Assembly (NCBI RefSeq): GCF_900105735.1
Contig: NZ_LT629793.1
Location: 2,170,001 to 2,234,000 of the forward strand
Direction of reading: 5' to 3'
DNA length: 64,000 bases
DNA from: Pseudomonas yamanorum
Lineage (GTDB): Bacteria; Pseudomonadota; Gammaproteobacteria; Pseudomonadales; Pseudomonadaceae
The position numbers and the translations under genes are program-made. A model generated the notes under the pieces. It saw only the letters and a list, made by a program, of their open reading frames with translations. It was not told where the DNA came from and ran no database searches. Shown here in pieces: positions 32,032 to 41,466 of this stretch; the stretch's first letter is position 1, and each line of letters opens with the position of its first letter.

Positions 32032-33411
32032 ATGATTAAAGATCCCTTTGCCCGTCTGGGCCTGGACCGCGAAGTCCTGACTGTCAGCCAGCTCAACGGC
32101 CGTGCGCGGGTGTTGCTGGAAGACGTGTTCACCAATATCTGGGTCGAAGGCGAGATCTCCAACCTCGCCCGCCCGGCCTCCGGCCACGTGTACTTCACCC
32201 TCAAGGACAGCGGCGCCCAAGTGCGTTGTGCGCTGTTCCGGCAGAACGCCGCCCGGGTGCGCCAGGCATTGAAAGACGGCCTGGCGGTGAAGGTGCGGGG
32301 CAAGGTCTCGCTGTTTGAGGGCCGTGGCGACTATCAGCTGATTCTCGACACGGTGGAGCCGGCCGGTGACGGCGCCTTGCGCCTGGCCTTCGACGCGCTG
32401 AAGGAAAAACTCAGCGCCGAAGGCCTGTTCAGTGCCGAGCGCAAGGTGCCGCTGCCCGCCCACCCAAGGCGCATCGGGATTATCAGCTCGCCCACCGGCG
32501 CGGTGATTCGCGACATCATCAGCGTGTTCCGCCGCCGGGCACCCAACGTGGAACTGACGTTGATCCCGACGGCCGTGCAAGGCCGTGAAGCGGTCGCGCA
32601 AATCGTCCGCGCACTGAAGCTGGCCGATGCACGGGGCTTCGACGCGTTGATCCTGGCCCGTGGCGGCGGCTCGTTGGAAGACCTCTGGTGCTTCAACGAA
32701 GAAGCAGTAGCGCGTGCGGTGGACGCCTGCGTGACGCCCATCGTCAGCGCCGTTGGCCATGAGACCGATGTGTCGATCAGTGACTTTGTCGCCGACGTGC
32801 GCGCCCCTACCCCTTCCGCCGCTGCCGAGCTGTTGGCGCCGGACTCCAGCCACCTGACTCGCCAGGTAGAGAATCTGCACCGTCGCCTGGTGATACTGAT
32901 GCGCAACCGCCTGACCCACGACCGCCTGCGCCTGGAAGGCATGGCCCGTCGCCTGCGTCACCCGGGCGAACGCCTGCGCCAGCAAGCCCAGCGCCTCGAC
33001 GACCTGGACATGCGCCTGCGCCGCGCCTTCGAGCGCAACCTGAATACCCGTCGTGAACGGCTGATCCGCCTGGAAACCCGCCTCGCAGGCCAACATCCAG
33101 GCCGTCAACTGGCCCTGCTGCGCCAACGCCTGGACAGCCTCGCCGAACGCCTGCCCCGCGCCATGCGCGAAGGCCTCAAGGCCCGTCGCCTGCAACTGCA
33201 AAGCCAGGTGCAGACGCTGCACGTGGTCAGCCCGCTGGCTACTCTCGGACGCGGCTACAGCATCCTGCTCGACGAACGCGGCCAGGCGATTCGCAATGCC
33301 GCGCAAACCCACACCGGCCAGCGTCTCACCGCGCGCCTCGGTGAAGGCCAATTGCAAGTGCGGGTGGAAGACAACCACCTGACGCCCGTCACCCTCTCGT
33401 TACTGGATTGA
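32032..33411 (+). CDS. xseA: Exodeoxyribonuclease VII large subunit
   Basis: A 459-aa nuclease subunit that degrades single-stranded DNA. The N-terminal OB domain is seen in VSQLNGRARVLLED and WVEGEISNLARPASGHVYF. The catalytic region has RIGIISSPTGAVIRDI, ARGGGSLEDLWCFNEE and GHETDVSISDFVADVRAPTP. A long coiled region (about 280-410) and a GRGYSIL end follow. The small subunit XseB is not in this window. It starts 10 bases after the LysR stop. Confidence 0.97.
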   Translation: MIKDPFARLGLDREVLTVSQLNGRARVLLEDVFTNIWVEGEISNLARPASGHVYFTLKDSGAQVRCALFRQNAARVRQALKDGLAVKVRGKVSLFEGRGDYQLILDTVEPAGDGALRLAFDALKEKLSAEGLFSAERKVPLPAHPRRIGIISSPTGAVIRDIISVFRRRAPNVELTLIPTAVQGREAVAQIVRALKLADARGFDALILARGGGSLEDLWCFNEEAVARAVDACVTPIVSAVGHETDVSISDFVADVRAPTPSAAAELLAPDSSHLTRQVENLHRRLVILMRNRLTHDRLRLEGMARRLRHPGERLRQQAQRLDDLDMRLRRAFERNLNTRRERLIRLETRLAGQHPGRQLALLRQRLDSLAERLPRAMREGLKARRLQLQSQVQTLHVVSPLATLGRGYSILLDERGQAIRNAAQTHTGQRLTARLGEGQLQVRVEDNHLTPVTLSLLD

Positions 33412-33414
33412 TTG

Positions 33415-34236
33415 ATGCCACGCTTTTTAAGTTTGTTGATGCTGCTGTGCCTGACCTTTAACGCCCATGCCGACAGCTACATCACCCGGCTGCTGAACAA
33501 GCCGGTGCCCGGTGGCGTCGCGGTGGTCGACCTCGGTACCTCGGCGACTGCACCCAAAGCCACCTACCTAAACCGGCCGGTGCTGGTGGTGAAGGAACAG
33601 AACAACTGGCTGGCGATTGTCGGTATCCCGCTGACGGTCAAGCCCGGTACCCAACGCATCACCAGCGGCAGCCAGAACCTGCCGTTTGTCGTGGGGTTCA
33701 AGAAGTACCCCGAGCAGCACATCACCCTGAAGAACAAAAGCCAGGTGAACCCGGACCCGGCGCAACTCAAGCGCATCGAAGGCGAGTTGGCGGTCCAGCT
33801 CAAGGCCTACCGCAGCTTCAGCCCGAACACGCCAAGCAACCTGCTGCTGGACAAACCGGTGAACGGGCCGCTGTCGAGCAAGTTCGGCGTGCGACGCTTC
33901 TTCAATGGCGAGGAGCGTAATCCGCATTCCGGCCTGGACTTTGCCGTAGGCGCCGGCACGCCGATCAAGACCCCGGCGGCGGGCAAGGTGATTCTGACCG
34001 GCAACTACTTCTTTAACGGCAACACCGTGTTTGTGGACCATGGCCAGGGCTTCATCAGCATGTTCTGCCATATGTCGAAGATTGACGTGAGCGTAGGCCA
34101 GCAACTGGCCCGTGGTGCGGTGGTGGGCAAGGTCGGTTCCACCGGCCGGGCGACCGGGCCGCATATGCATTGGAACATCAGCCTGAACGACGCACGGGTG
34201 GACCCGGCGATCTTTATCGGCGCATTTCAGCCCTGA
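33415..34236 (+). CDS. Secreted M23-family (LytM) endopeptidase
   Basis: A 273-aa protein with a signal peptide (MPRFLSLLMLLCLTFNAHA). The ATG at 33415 directly follows the xseA stop. The C-terminal LytM domain (about 150-270) has a full zinc set: NPHSGLDFAVG, MFCHMSK and GPHMHWNISL. Such enzymes cut peptide cross-links in peptidoglycan in the periplasm. The upstream part is beta-rich and may be inhibitory or wall-binding. The precise cell-wall role is not known. Confidence 0.92.
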   Translation: MPRFLSLLMLLCLTFNAHADSYITRLLNKPVPGGVAVVDLGTSATAPKATYLNRPVLVVKEQNNWLAIVGIPLTVKPGTQRITSGSQNLPFVVGFKKYPEQHITLKNKSQVNPDPAQLKRIEGELAVQLKAYRSFSPNTPSNLLLDKPVNGPLSSKFGVRRFFNGEERNPHSGLDFAVGAGTPIKTPAAGKVILTGNYFFNGNTVFVDHGQGFISMFCHMSKIDVSVGQQLARGAVVGKVGSTGRATGPHMHWNISLNDARVDPAIFIGAFQP

Positions 34237-34373
34237 ACACTGCGCTGCACCCTCACCGGTGCGGCGTTCTTTGCTTACATTTCCCGCAGGAACCAACTCA
34301 CTGTGAACCCTCACCCATCTGACGACTTACAAGGAGCGTAACGACGACATTCAAATACTGTGAGGTTTCCCTT

Positions 34374-37300
34374 ATGTTTGATCGTGTCACAACGCCCACG
34401 CTGCCCCCCTCGCCCCAGCCCTCCGTTTTACTTACCGCCACCTCAACATCCGCCTTCACTCCTCCACTGCCGATCCCGCCCCCCACCGCGTCTCACTCGA
34501 ACTCAGCGTCAAATGACCTGCCGTTGCCCAACTCGCCCGGAATACCGCCGGCCCGACGCTCAGCGCTCGCAATACATTTCAAAGTCAGCGCTCAGCAAGC
34601 CTTCATCACTGATCACGACAACCTCACGACCGCCATGCAACGGCTGCATAGCCAGCAACCGAACTTCAAGAGTTTCCAGCTGCAGCAACTGGCCACAATG
34701 TTTACCGGTCAGCCCCAACTCAATCCACCAGAGTTGACCTTCAAGCGCTGGATTCAACAGAGTGATGGCAGTATCAAGACACTCTCTGAGCAACCACTCC
34801 TGGATGCGCTGGATAAAAAGATTGCAGGGCTGGCGAGCAATACCGACGAAGACGCCAACGTACTGTCGGGCGTATTCACCCGAGTCAGCACCAGTGAACC
34901 GCCCACTTACATCAACACAACGCACTCGTTAAGCACCATCGCCCAGCGCATCACCGAGCAATACCCCGAGACGGTACGGAAATTCTGGACGACACCACGT
35001 CTATCAATCACAGACCCGCGTGTACCAAAGGCGCCACAGGACGAATTGCTGCACCTGCACAAGCAACAACTGTCGACACTGGCTGCGCTGCGTGCAAGCG
35101 ATAGCACCCTGAGCCCGACCAGCAAAAAACTGATCGATACGGCACTGCAATACCCCACCTTGGCCGAACGCGAGCAGGTCTTTGCCAATGGCGCTCGCCC
35201 TGGTGTGTACCCGCTTACCCTGGATGACGGCACCGAACACGGTGCGTTACTCGCGGGCTGCTTTCTGATCACTCAAACGGATGGATCCTTTGCCAACCCA
35301 CCGGCCTGGCCCAATGGCAGATCTCTGGCGCTCAACGATGCCAATGGCCCAGTCGTGCTGTACACACCCGGCGAAGGATTCGAGGAGTTCGCCACACCTG
35401 CCCAAGCACGCGAGGCGGTGGCGCAACGTCTGGATCAAGGCGGATCAAGTAAGGATTTGCTGTTGCAGACCCTGCCACTGTCTCTGCAAAACCGGCCTGA
35501 TCCTCCCACCGGGGACGACCTGATGCTCAGCGCCCAGCCGCTGCGAGGAGACGTGCTGGCCGCAGGAGTACCCGAGATGCTCAAGCGCCAGCAGGCCGAG
35601 ATCAACGCGAGTCTGGCCAAAACACCCGCCCAATCCACCCTCCCATTGCACAAGGCCATTGATGAGGCTGCCGACTGGTCCTATTTGCTTGACGGCAGCA
35701 ATGCCGTGCTGGCCCGCAACCAGAAACTGGCCGAGAGCCTGCAACCCGAGTGGATGAAAAACCTGACTCCGGGTCAGGAAGCGTTCTATGCCTATCTGGA
35801 ACAAGGCGAGGAAAAAAGCGCGAACGCACTGAATTCCCTGCTTGAGACGATTCCCTCACTGGCTACCTTCGCCCGAGACCGGATGAACGCAGTGATAACA
35901 CAGCTATACCCGACGGCAGAGGTGGATGCCGATCAGTTGATGGTCCAAGCGCAAACCAGAACCCGGATTCATACGGGCCGGCCAGGTCCCGCTCAAGAGC
36001 CATCAGTCGCACACACACGCCTGTCGCTGGCCGATCTTGCCCTGAAAAACCCAACCGGGTTCCCCACGGGCGAACCTTCCGGATTTACGCAGATCACGTT
36101 CAAACTGCCGCTGGTCGACAGGCAGGGCAACCCGATACTGGGCACTGACGGCAATCGGGTAGTCCTGGACACCCATCAGCTCAAAGCATTGGTCAATACG
36201 GCCGATGTAGGCGGCGAATACACCCGCCTGCTGAAGAAGGAACTGGCGACGGACGCGACGTCGGGGCCCGCCGCGGAAAGACGCAAGGCCTGGAAAACCA
36301 GCCAGACGAACCAGATGTATAAAGAGTTGCTTCTCTCGGAGTTCAACCCTGCTGCCTATAAGACTGAGGCGAAAGAAGACAAAAACACCAAACGCGCAGA
36401 GCAATGGGTCGCGGCCGTGGTGTACCACCCAGACCCGGCCAACCGCCCATCCGTCGACGGCCAGTCCATCGTCGCCCATACCCTCCTCCAAAGGGGCTTG
36501 CCCGTACAGGGCGTCATGGTGATTGCCAACGGCACAGACCCAGAGCGGGTGTTGTACACACCGGATGCGCCCGACGGTTTGAGCTTCCGCGAACTGGCAG
36601 ACCAAAACGCACTCAACACCCTGCTGGATAAAAACGAATGGAAGCTCTACACCGCGAACCGGAAGTCGCCAGTCAATAAGGATGACATCGCCAAGGCAAG
36701 GGACGCGCTCAAACAGCAAGCCAGCGCTCTGGGCACCAATCCGGCCGCCACCATCGAAGCATTCGTCAAGACTCTCAAGCTTACGGGCGCCTCCAATACC
36801 CTCACACCCATAACCGGCAACGTTCAGGATGCGTTGTACAAACAAAAGGTACAGCTACTGGTCGATAAAGCCGACCACCAGTCAGTCAGCAGCGCTGAAG
36901 TGGCGGCGCAATCGACGGCAAACAAGATCCAGTTCGGCATTGAAGTCGCTACGATATTCCTCGACCTGCTGCCGGTATTGGGCAAAGGCGTGTCCACAGC
37001 TGCCCGGCTAGGAAAGGCCGGGGTAACAGCGCTGCGTGCCAACGCAAGGGTACTGCCCAAACTGATCAAGCATCCGGCGCTGGCGCGCGCGATCTATGCT
37101 GATTTTGCGACGTCGGCGACGGGCATCCCGGTGATTCGCACCTCGCAACTACGACCGGAGGTAAAGCTCCCCATGCTCACAGCACCGCCGCCGTTGGTGA
37201 TCCCGCCACCGGCGCCAAGCTCGAGCCGCTCGCACGTCGTCACGACGAGCACTCCACCAGCAGCACCACTCTCAAGTACAGGCCGTGACCTGAGCCGCTA

Positions 37301-38393
37301 TGCCGTGCCGGATAGGCTGATCCAGGGGCGCCCGCTGCGGCCGGACGGCACTTACAACGTCGGCGACCATTGGTATGTGCGCTTTACCGACAACACCGGG
37401 GTGAACAAGGTGTACCAGATCGATTCGGCATTTCACGCACGCAGCGGACGGGTCAATATCGTCGACCCGAATGCCGCGTCAACGGCGCCCAAAAGCAGCA
37501 AAATCGTGGCCTCCGTGCAATCCGGAGGAGAAGGCGAATGGCGGCTCAACGAACTACCGGGAGGAGTAAAGCAATTACCCGAAACCGAGTATGTCAACCG
37601 CAGCAAAGGGCGGCTGATCGAGGCCGATTTCACTGAAAAAGGTCTGCCCGTCGCCAGGCTTTGGTTCAGGCGGGATGCCCAGCGCTTCTATCAGAACATG
37701 GTCGCAGGCGGACAAATGCCGCCACGTCCGCCTCGTCTTGCGCTTGAGCCCGGCGCATCGCCCGCCGATCTCTTTCGTGAAGGTTTTAAAACCAATGACG
37801 TGGTCGTACTCGGTGAGCTTCACACCGAAATCGCCAGCTTCCAACTGATCAAAGAGAATATGCAGACCCTCAAAGAAGCCGGCGTCACTACCCTCGCCCT
37901 TGAAAATGTCGAGTACAACGCTGCGGGCGCAGTCGTCGATGTGGGCATGGGCAATGGCCGACCAGCGGGAGCATCGCCAACACTTTCCGAGTTGTATGAC
38001 CTTGCTCGTGAACACGGCATAAAGATTAAACCCCTCGACCATCATTATCTGACCCGACGCTCGGATATGGCAGATTTCTACAAAAACGTCGGAGACAACG
38101 ATCGGGGCATTACTCGCCTGCAGGAGTTCAACTACTACGCCACGCGCATGCTGCAAAACCGCCAGCCAGGCGAAAAGGTGCTGGCCGTGGTCGGCAGGTC
38201 TCATATGAACACGGCCCGCAACGTTCCAGGAGTGGCCGAACTCACGGGCGGAATAGGAGTAGGCGTCTACCCGGCAACAACAACCGACAAAAGCATTGCC
38301 ATCAGTGGCCCTTCAATCCGCCGAGACGCCGGAGCCAGCGTAGCGAATAACCATACGGCCGGTGACTACCAGATTTTCCAGAAAGTCACTTGA
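34374..38393 (+). CDS. Very large toxin-like protein with C-terminal TIKI/ChaN-like domain
   Basis: A 1339-aa protein without a signal peptide. The first 60 residues are rich in Pro, Ser and Thr. Two separate segments resemble the nucleus of dermonecrotic-toxin-like regions: VVLYTPGEGFEEFATP (near 335) and RVLYTPDAPDGLSFREL (near 725). Residues about 850-920 are hydrophobic and Ala/Leu-rich. A beta module near 985-1065 (HWYVRFTDNTG, VNIVDPN, EWRLNELPGG) precedes the end domain with GELHTE (1147-1152), LALENVEYN and VGRSHMNT (GRSH 1274-1277). The same two-histidine pattern occurs in the 1155-aa protein at 22542. Base composition looks less GC-rich than the neighbours. The activity is inferred, not known. 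Confidence 0.7.
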   Translation: MFDRVTTPTLPPSPQPSVLLTATSTSAFTPPLPIPPPTASHSNSASNDLPLPNSPGIPPARRSALAIHFKVSAQQAFITDHDNLTTAMQRLHSQQPNFKSFQLQQLATMFTGQPQLNPPELTFKRWIQQSDGSIKTLSEQPLLDALDKKIAGLASNTDEDANVLSGVFTRVSTSEPPTYINTTHSLSTIAQRITEQYPETVRKFWTTPRLSITDPRVPKAPQDELLHLHKQQLSTLAALRASDSTLSPTSKKLIDTALQYPTLAEREQVFANGARPGVYPLTLDDGTEHGALLAGCFLITQTDGSFANPPAWPNGRSLALNDANGPVVLYTPGEGFEEFATPAQAREAVAQRLDQGGSSKDLLLQTLPLSLQNRPDPPTGDDLMLSAQPLRGDVLAAGVPEMLKRQQAEINASLAKTPAQSTLPLHKAIDEAADWSYLLDGSNAVLARNQKLAESLQPEWMKNLTPGQEAFYAYLEQGEEKSANALNSLLETIPSLATFARDRMNAVITQLYPTAEVDADQLMVQAQTRTRIHTGRPGPAQEPSVAHTRLSLADLALKNPTGFPTGEPSGFTQITFKLPLVDRQGNPILGTDGNRVVLDTHQLKALVNTADVGGEYTRLLKKELATDATSGPAAERRKAWKTSQTNQMYKELLLSEFNPAAYKTEAKEDKNTKRAEQWVAAVVYHPDPANRPSVDGQSIVAHTLLQRGLPVQGVMVIANGTDPERVLYTPDAPDGLSFRELADQNALNTLLDKNEWKLYTANRKSPVNKDDIAKARDALKQQASALGTNPAATIEAFVKTLKLTGASNTLTPITGNVQDALYKQKVQLLVDKADHQSVSSAEVAAQSTANKIQFGIEVATIFLDLLPVLGKGVSTAARLGKAGVTALRANARVLPKLIKHPALARAIYADFATSATGIPVIRTSQLRPEVKLPMLTAPPPLVIPPPAPSSSRSHVVTTSTPPAAPLSSTGRDLSRYAVPDRLIQGRPLRPDGTYNVGDHWYVRFTDNTGVNKVYQIDSAFHARSGRVNIVDPNAASTAPKSSKIVASVQSGGEGEWRLNELPGGVKQLPETEYVNRSKGRLIEADFTEKGLPVARLWFRRDAQRFYQNMVAGGQMPPRPPRLALEPGASPADLFREGFKTNDVVVLGELHTEIASFQLIKENMQTLKEAGVTTLALENVEYNAAGAVVDVGMGNGRPAGASPTLSELYDLAREHGIKIKPLDHHYLTRRSDMADFYKNVGDNDRGITRLQEFNYYATRMLQNRQPGEKVLAVVGRSHMNTARNVPGVAELTGGIGVGVYPATTTDKSIAISGPSIRRDAGASVANNHTAGDYQIFQKVT

Positions 38394-38627
38394 GGCGATC
38401 CAGGGACGCATGGGCGAATTCATCACCATTGCGTCCCACCGCACAAGCACTCGATGCTGATACACCTCGCCCTTTTAAATTGCAAAGCCGTGTAAAGCGG
38501 CGCAACAAACAAAACCATTTTTCACAAAAACAACAATAAATATCCCTAAAACTGGATTTCTGAAGAAATCCTATCAATTTTTCCAGAACCCTTGCCATCT
38601 CCGCTGGCCACGATTAGGGTTGGACCT
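38394..38627. other. AT-rich gap before the leuA leader
   Basis: No gene is seen. The stretch 38505-38580 is strikingly A/T-rich for this genome. It probably holds the leuA promoter, but no clear -35/-10 pair could be chosen. Confidence 0.5.
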
Positions 38628-38705
38628 ATGAAAACCTCTCACACCCTCATTCAGCTCCGCCAGCACCGCAGCCTGTGCCTCGTCAGCGCACGACTGCCAG
38701 GCTGA
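38628..38705 (+). CDS. Predicted leucine-rich leader peptide of leuA
   Basis: A 25-codon frame: ATG at 38628, TGA at 38703-38705. It encodes a basic peptide with five leucines, including L-C-L-V near the middle and one near the end. It lies 87 bases before leuA. A hairpin GGCCG/CGGCC at 38755-38772 with a six-T run follows, and CTGCC copies inside (about 38693) and after (about 38712) the peptide can both pair with GGCAG at 38751-38755, so alternative folds exist. This fits ribosome-mediated attenuation of leucine synthesis, but the terminator is not classical. The frame is real; its use is inferred. Confidence 0.6.
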   Translation: MKTSHTLIQLRQHRSLCLVSARLPG

Positions 38706-38792
38706 ATCGATCTGCCTCGTCTTCCGCTTTTCCCCCAATAACAGTTTTACGGCAGGCCGCCTTTTTTCGGCCCTTAAACAAAGGATTTCCCG

Positions 38793-40472
38793 ATGAGCAT
38801 GCTCAAAGACCCGTCTTCGAAATACCGCGCGTTCCCGACCATTGATATCCCGGACCGCACCTGGCCGTCGAAGACCATCACCGCCGCGCCGATCTGGTGC
38901 AGTTCCGACCTGCGCGACGGCAACCAGTCGCTGATCGAACCGATGGACGCGGTGAAAAAGCTGCGCTTCTGGAAGACCCTGGTCGCCGTCGGCGTGAAGG
39001 AAATCGAAGCCTCCTTCCCGGCCGCATCACAAACCGATTTCGACTTCGTGCGTACCCTGATCGAAGACAATCACATCCCCGAGGACACCACTATCCAGGT
39101 GCTGACCCAGGGCCGTGAAGACTTGATCGCACGCACCTTCGAATCCCTGCGCGGGGCGAAGAAAGCCATCGTTCACTTGTACAACGCCACGTCGCCGTCG
39201 TTCCGCCGCATCGTGTTCAACCAGGACAAGGACGGCATCAAGGCCATCGCGGTCAACGCGGCCAAGCTGTTCGTCAAATACGCCGCCCAGCAGCCGGAAA
39301 CCCAGTGGACCTTCGAGTACTCGCCAGAGACGTTCAGCGCTACTGAGCTTGAGTTCGCCAAGGAAGTCTGTGACGCGGTGATCGAGGTCTGGAACCCGAC
39401 GCCTGAGCACAAGGTGATCCTCAACCTGCCGGCTACCGTCGAGTGCGCCACCCCGAACATCTATGCCGACCAGATCGAGTGGTTCGGTCGCCATATCAAC
39501 CGTCGTGACAGCGTGATCATCAGCCTGCACACCCACAACGACCGTGGCACCGGCGTGGCCGCTACCGAATTGGGCCTGATGGCCGGCGCCGACCGTGTCG
39601 AAGGCTGCCTGTTCGGCAACGGCGAGCGTACCGGTAACGTCGACCTGGTGACCGTGGCGTTGAACATGTACACCCAGGGCCTCGACCCTCAGTTGGACTT
39701 CTCCGACATCGACGGCATCCGCAAAGTCGTCGAAGAGTGCAACCAGATCCCGGTTCACCCGCGTCACCCGTACGTCGGCGACCTGGTTCACACCGCCTTC
39801 TCCGGCTCCCACCAGGACGCCATCCGCAAGGGCTTCACCCAGCAGAAAGACGACGCCCTGTGGGAAGTGCCGTACTTGCCGATCGACCCGGCGGACATTG
39901 GCCGCAGCTACGAGGCAGTGATTCGTGTCAACAGCCAGTCGGGCAAAGGCGGCATCGCTTACCTGCTGGAGCAGGAATACGGCATCAGCTTGCCGCGCCG
40001 CATGCAGATCGAGTTCAGCCAGGTGGTACAGGCCGAAACCGACCGCGTGGGCCTGGAGATGACCGCCTCGCAGATCTACAGCTTGTTGCAGCGTGAATAC
40101 CTGCAAGCCAACATTCCTTACGCGCTGGTCAGCCATCGCTTGCAGGAAGAGAACGGCAACAGCTCGGTGGAAGTTGAAGTCTCCGGCAAGGGCCAGGGCG
40201 AAACCAACCTGCGCTGGCACGGCAAAGGCAACGGCGCCCTTGAAGCGCTGGTGGCCGGCCTGCCGATTGGTGTGGAGATCATGGACTACAACGAACACGC
40301 GATTGGTGCCGGCACCAATGCCAAAGCCGCTGCTTACATCGAGCTGCGGGTGAACGGTGAGCGTCCGGTGCACGGCGTGGGCATTGATGAGAACATCACC
40401 ACGGCGAGCTTCAAGGCAGTGTTCAGCGCGCTGAACCGCTCGTTGAGCCAGCTGGAAGCGAAAGCGGCGTAA
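38793..40472 (+). CDS. leuA: 2-isopropylmalate synthase (long form)
   Basis: The enzyme joins acetyl-CoA and 2-ketoisovalerate, the first step of leucine synthesis. The 559-aa length fits the longer LeuA class. The TIM-barrel has [16 protein letters not shown] and [13 protein letters not shown] (metal-binding HTHND); [11 protein letters not shown] is also present. A C-terminal regulatory domain (about 430-559) should bind leucine for feedback. AAGGA lies just before the ATG. A leader peptide precedes it and an intrinsic terminator follows. Confidence 0.97.
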   Translation: MSMLKDPSSKYRAFPTIDIPDRTWPSKTITAAPIWCSSDLRDGNQSLIEPMDAVKKLRFWKTLVAVGVKEIEASFPAASQTDFDFVRTLIEDNHIPEDTTIQVLTQGREDLIARTFESLRGAKKAIVHLYNATSPSFRRIVFNQDKDGIKAIAVNAAKLFVKYAAQQPETQWTFEYSPETFSATELEFAKEVCDAVIEVWNPTPEHKVILNLPATVECATPNIYADQIEWFGRHINRRDSVIISLHTHNDRGTGVAATELGLMAGADRVEGCLFGNGERTGNVDLVTVALNMYTQGLDPQLDFSDIDGIRKVVEECNQIPVHPRHPYVGDLVHTAFSGSHQDAIRKGFTQQKDDALWEVPYLPIDPADIGRSYEAVIRVNSQSGKGGIAYLLEQEYGISLPRRMQIEFSQVVQAETDRVGLEMTASQIYSLLQREYLQANIPYALVSHRLQEENGNSSVEVEVSGKGQGETNLRWHGKGNGALEALVAGLPIGVEIMDYNEHAIGAGTNAKAAAYIELRVNGERPVHGVGIDENITTASFKAVFSALNRSLSQLEAKAA

Positions 40473-40492
40473 ACACTGACCGCTGAAATGCA

Positions 40493-40527
40493 AAAGGCCC
40501 CGGGATGAGAATCCAGGGGCCTTTTTA
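40493..40527 (+). terminator. Intrinsic terminator of leuA
   Basis: AAAAGGCCCC at 40493-40502 pairs with GGGGCCTTTT at 40517-40526, followed by T residues. Confidence 0.9.
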
Positions 40528-40555
40528 TTGGAGTTCGAAATTTGTGGTGACTGTC

Positions 40556-40655
40556 AGGGCCTCATCGCGGGCAAGCCCGGCTCCCACAGGGGAATGCATT
40601 CCTCCAGACGATTCAGATCAAATGTGGGAGCCGGGCTTGCCCGCGATAGCGATCT
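40556..40655. repeat. REP pair downstream of leuA
   Basis: Inverted arms TCGCGGGCAAGCCCGGCTCC (about 40563-40582) and GGGAGCCGGGCTTGCCCGCG (about 40626-40645) of the same variant as at 30153, with a longer spacer. Confidence 0.88.
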
Positions 40656-40674
40656 CCCAGGCGATGGAGGTCCT

Positions 40675-41466
40675 TTAGACAAACTCAAAGCTGTCCGCAT
40701 CCAGGTTCGCCGGGAAGCGTGTGCGATACTCCGCCAATTCCGCTGCATCCAGGCACACCTGGAACACCCCGTCCGCCTCCCCTGCGCTCAGCAGGCTTTC
40801 GCCCTGGAAGTCCACGACCTGGCTGTCGCCGGTGTAGGCAAAACCCTTCCCGTCCGTGCCCACCCGATTTACCGCCGCCACATAGCACAGGTTTTCGATG
40901 GCCCGTGCCGGCAACAAGCGGTTCCAGTGCTGACGCCGAGCGCCCGGCCAATTGGCGGTGTACAGCAGCAAGTCAGTGTCCTGGGCGTCACGGCTCCACA
41001 CCGGGAAGCGCAGGTCGTAGCAAATCAACGGACGAATCCGCCAACCCTTGAGTTCAAACTGCACCTGACGCTCGCCCGGGGTGTAGTGGTCGTGCTCACC
41101 GGCCATGCGGAACAGGTGACGCTTGTCGTAGTGCAGCACCTCGCCATCCGGGCGCGCCCACAGCAAGCGATTGCGGTGGCTGCCGTCGGCGGTCTGGATG
41201 ATCACGCTGCCGGTGATCACCGCGTTGTACTTCTTCGCCTGGGCCTGCAGCCATTGATGAGTGGGGCCGTTTTCAGGCTCGGCGAGGGTTTCCGATTCCA
41301 TCGAGAAACCGGTGGTGAACATCTCCGGCAACACGATCAGGTCGGCGCCCTGGGCCTGGTCCAGCAGCAGTTCGAAATGCTCCAGGTTGGCCTGGCGGTC
41401 GTGCCAGGCCAGGGTGGTTTGCACCAGGGCAATGTTCAGGTTGGGCAGTGCACTCAGATCACGCAT
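40675..41466 (-). CDS. Nitrilase-family omega-amidase (YafV-like)
   Basis: A 263-aa carbon-nitrogen hydrolase. The catalytic triad motifs are VLPEMFTTGFSME (Glu), HYDKRHLFRM (Lys) and RPLICYDLRFPVW (Cys). The start MRDLSALPN at 41466 overlaps the end of the upstream aminotransferase gene by 13 bases. YafV-type enzymes hydrolyse alpha-keto-acid amides made when glutamine donates its amino group to keto-acids. The overlap with an aminotransferase supports this. The in-frame extension to 41601 lies within the other gene and is not used. Confidence 0.9.
   Translation of the reverse strand: MRDLSALPNLNIALVQTTLAWHDRQANLEHFELLLDQAQGADLIVLPEMFTTGFSMESETLAEPENGPTHQWLQAQAKKYNAVITGSVIIQTADGSHRNRLLWARPDGEVLHYDKRHLFRMAGEHDHYTPGERQVQFELKGWRIRPLICYDLRFPVWSRDAQDTDLLLYTANWPGARRQHWNRLLPARAIENLCYVAAVNRVGTDGKGFAYTGDSQVVDFQGESLLSAGEADGVFQVCLDAAELAEYRTRFPANLDADSFEFV

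Noticed and set aside
38755..38772. Classical intrinsic terminator in the leuA leader
   Set aside because: The stem is only five bases and the T run is in the loop instead of after it, so a standard terminator cannot be claimed.
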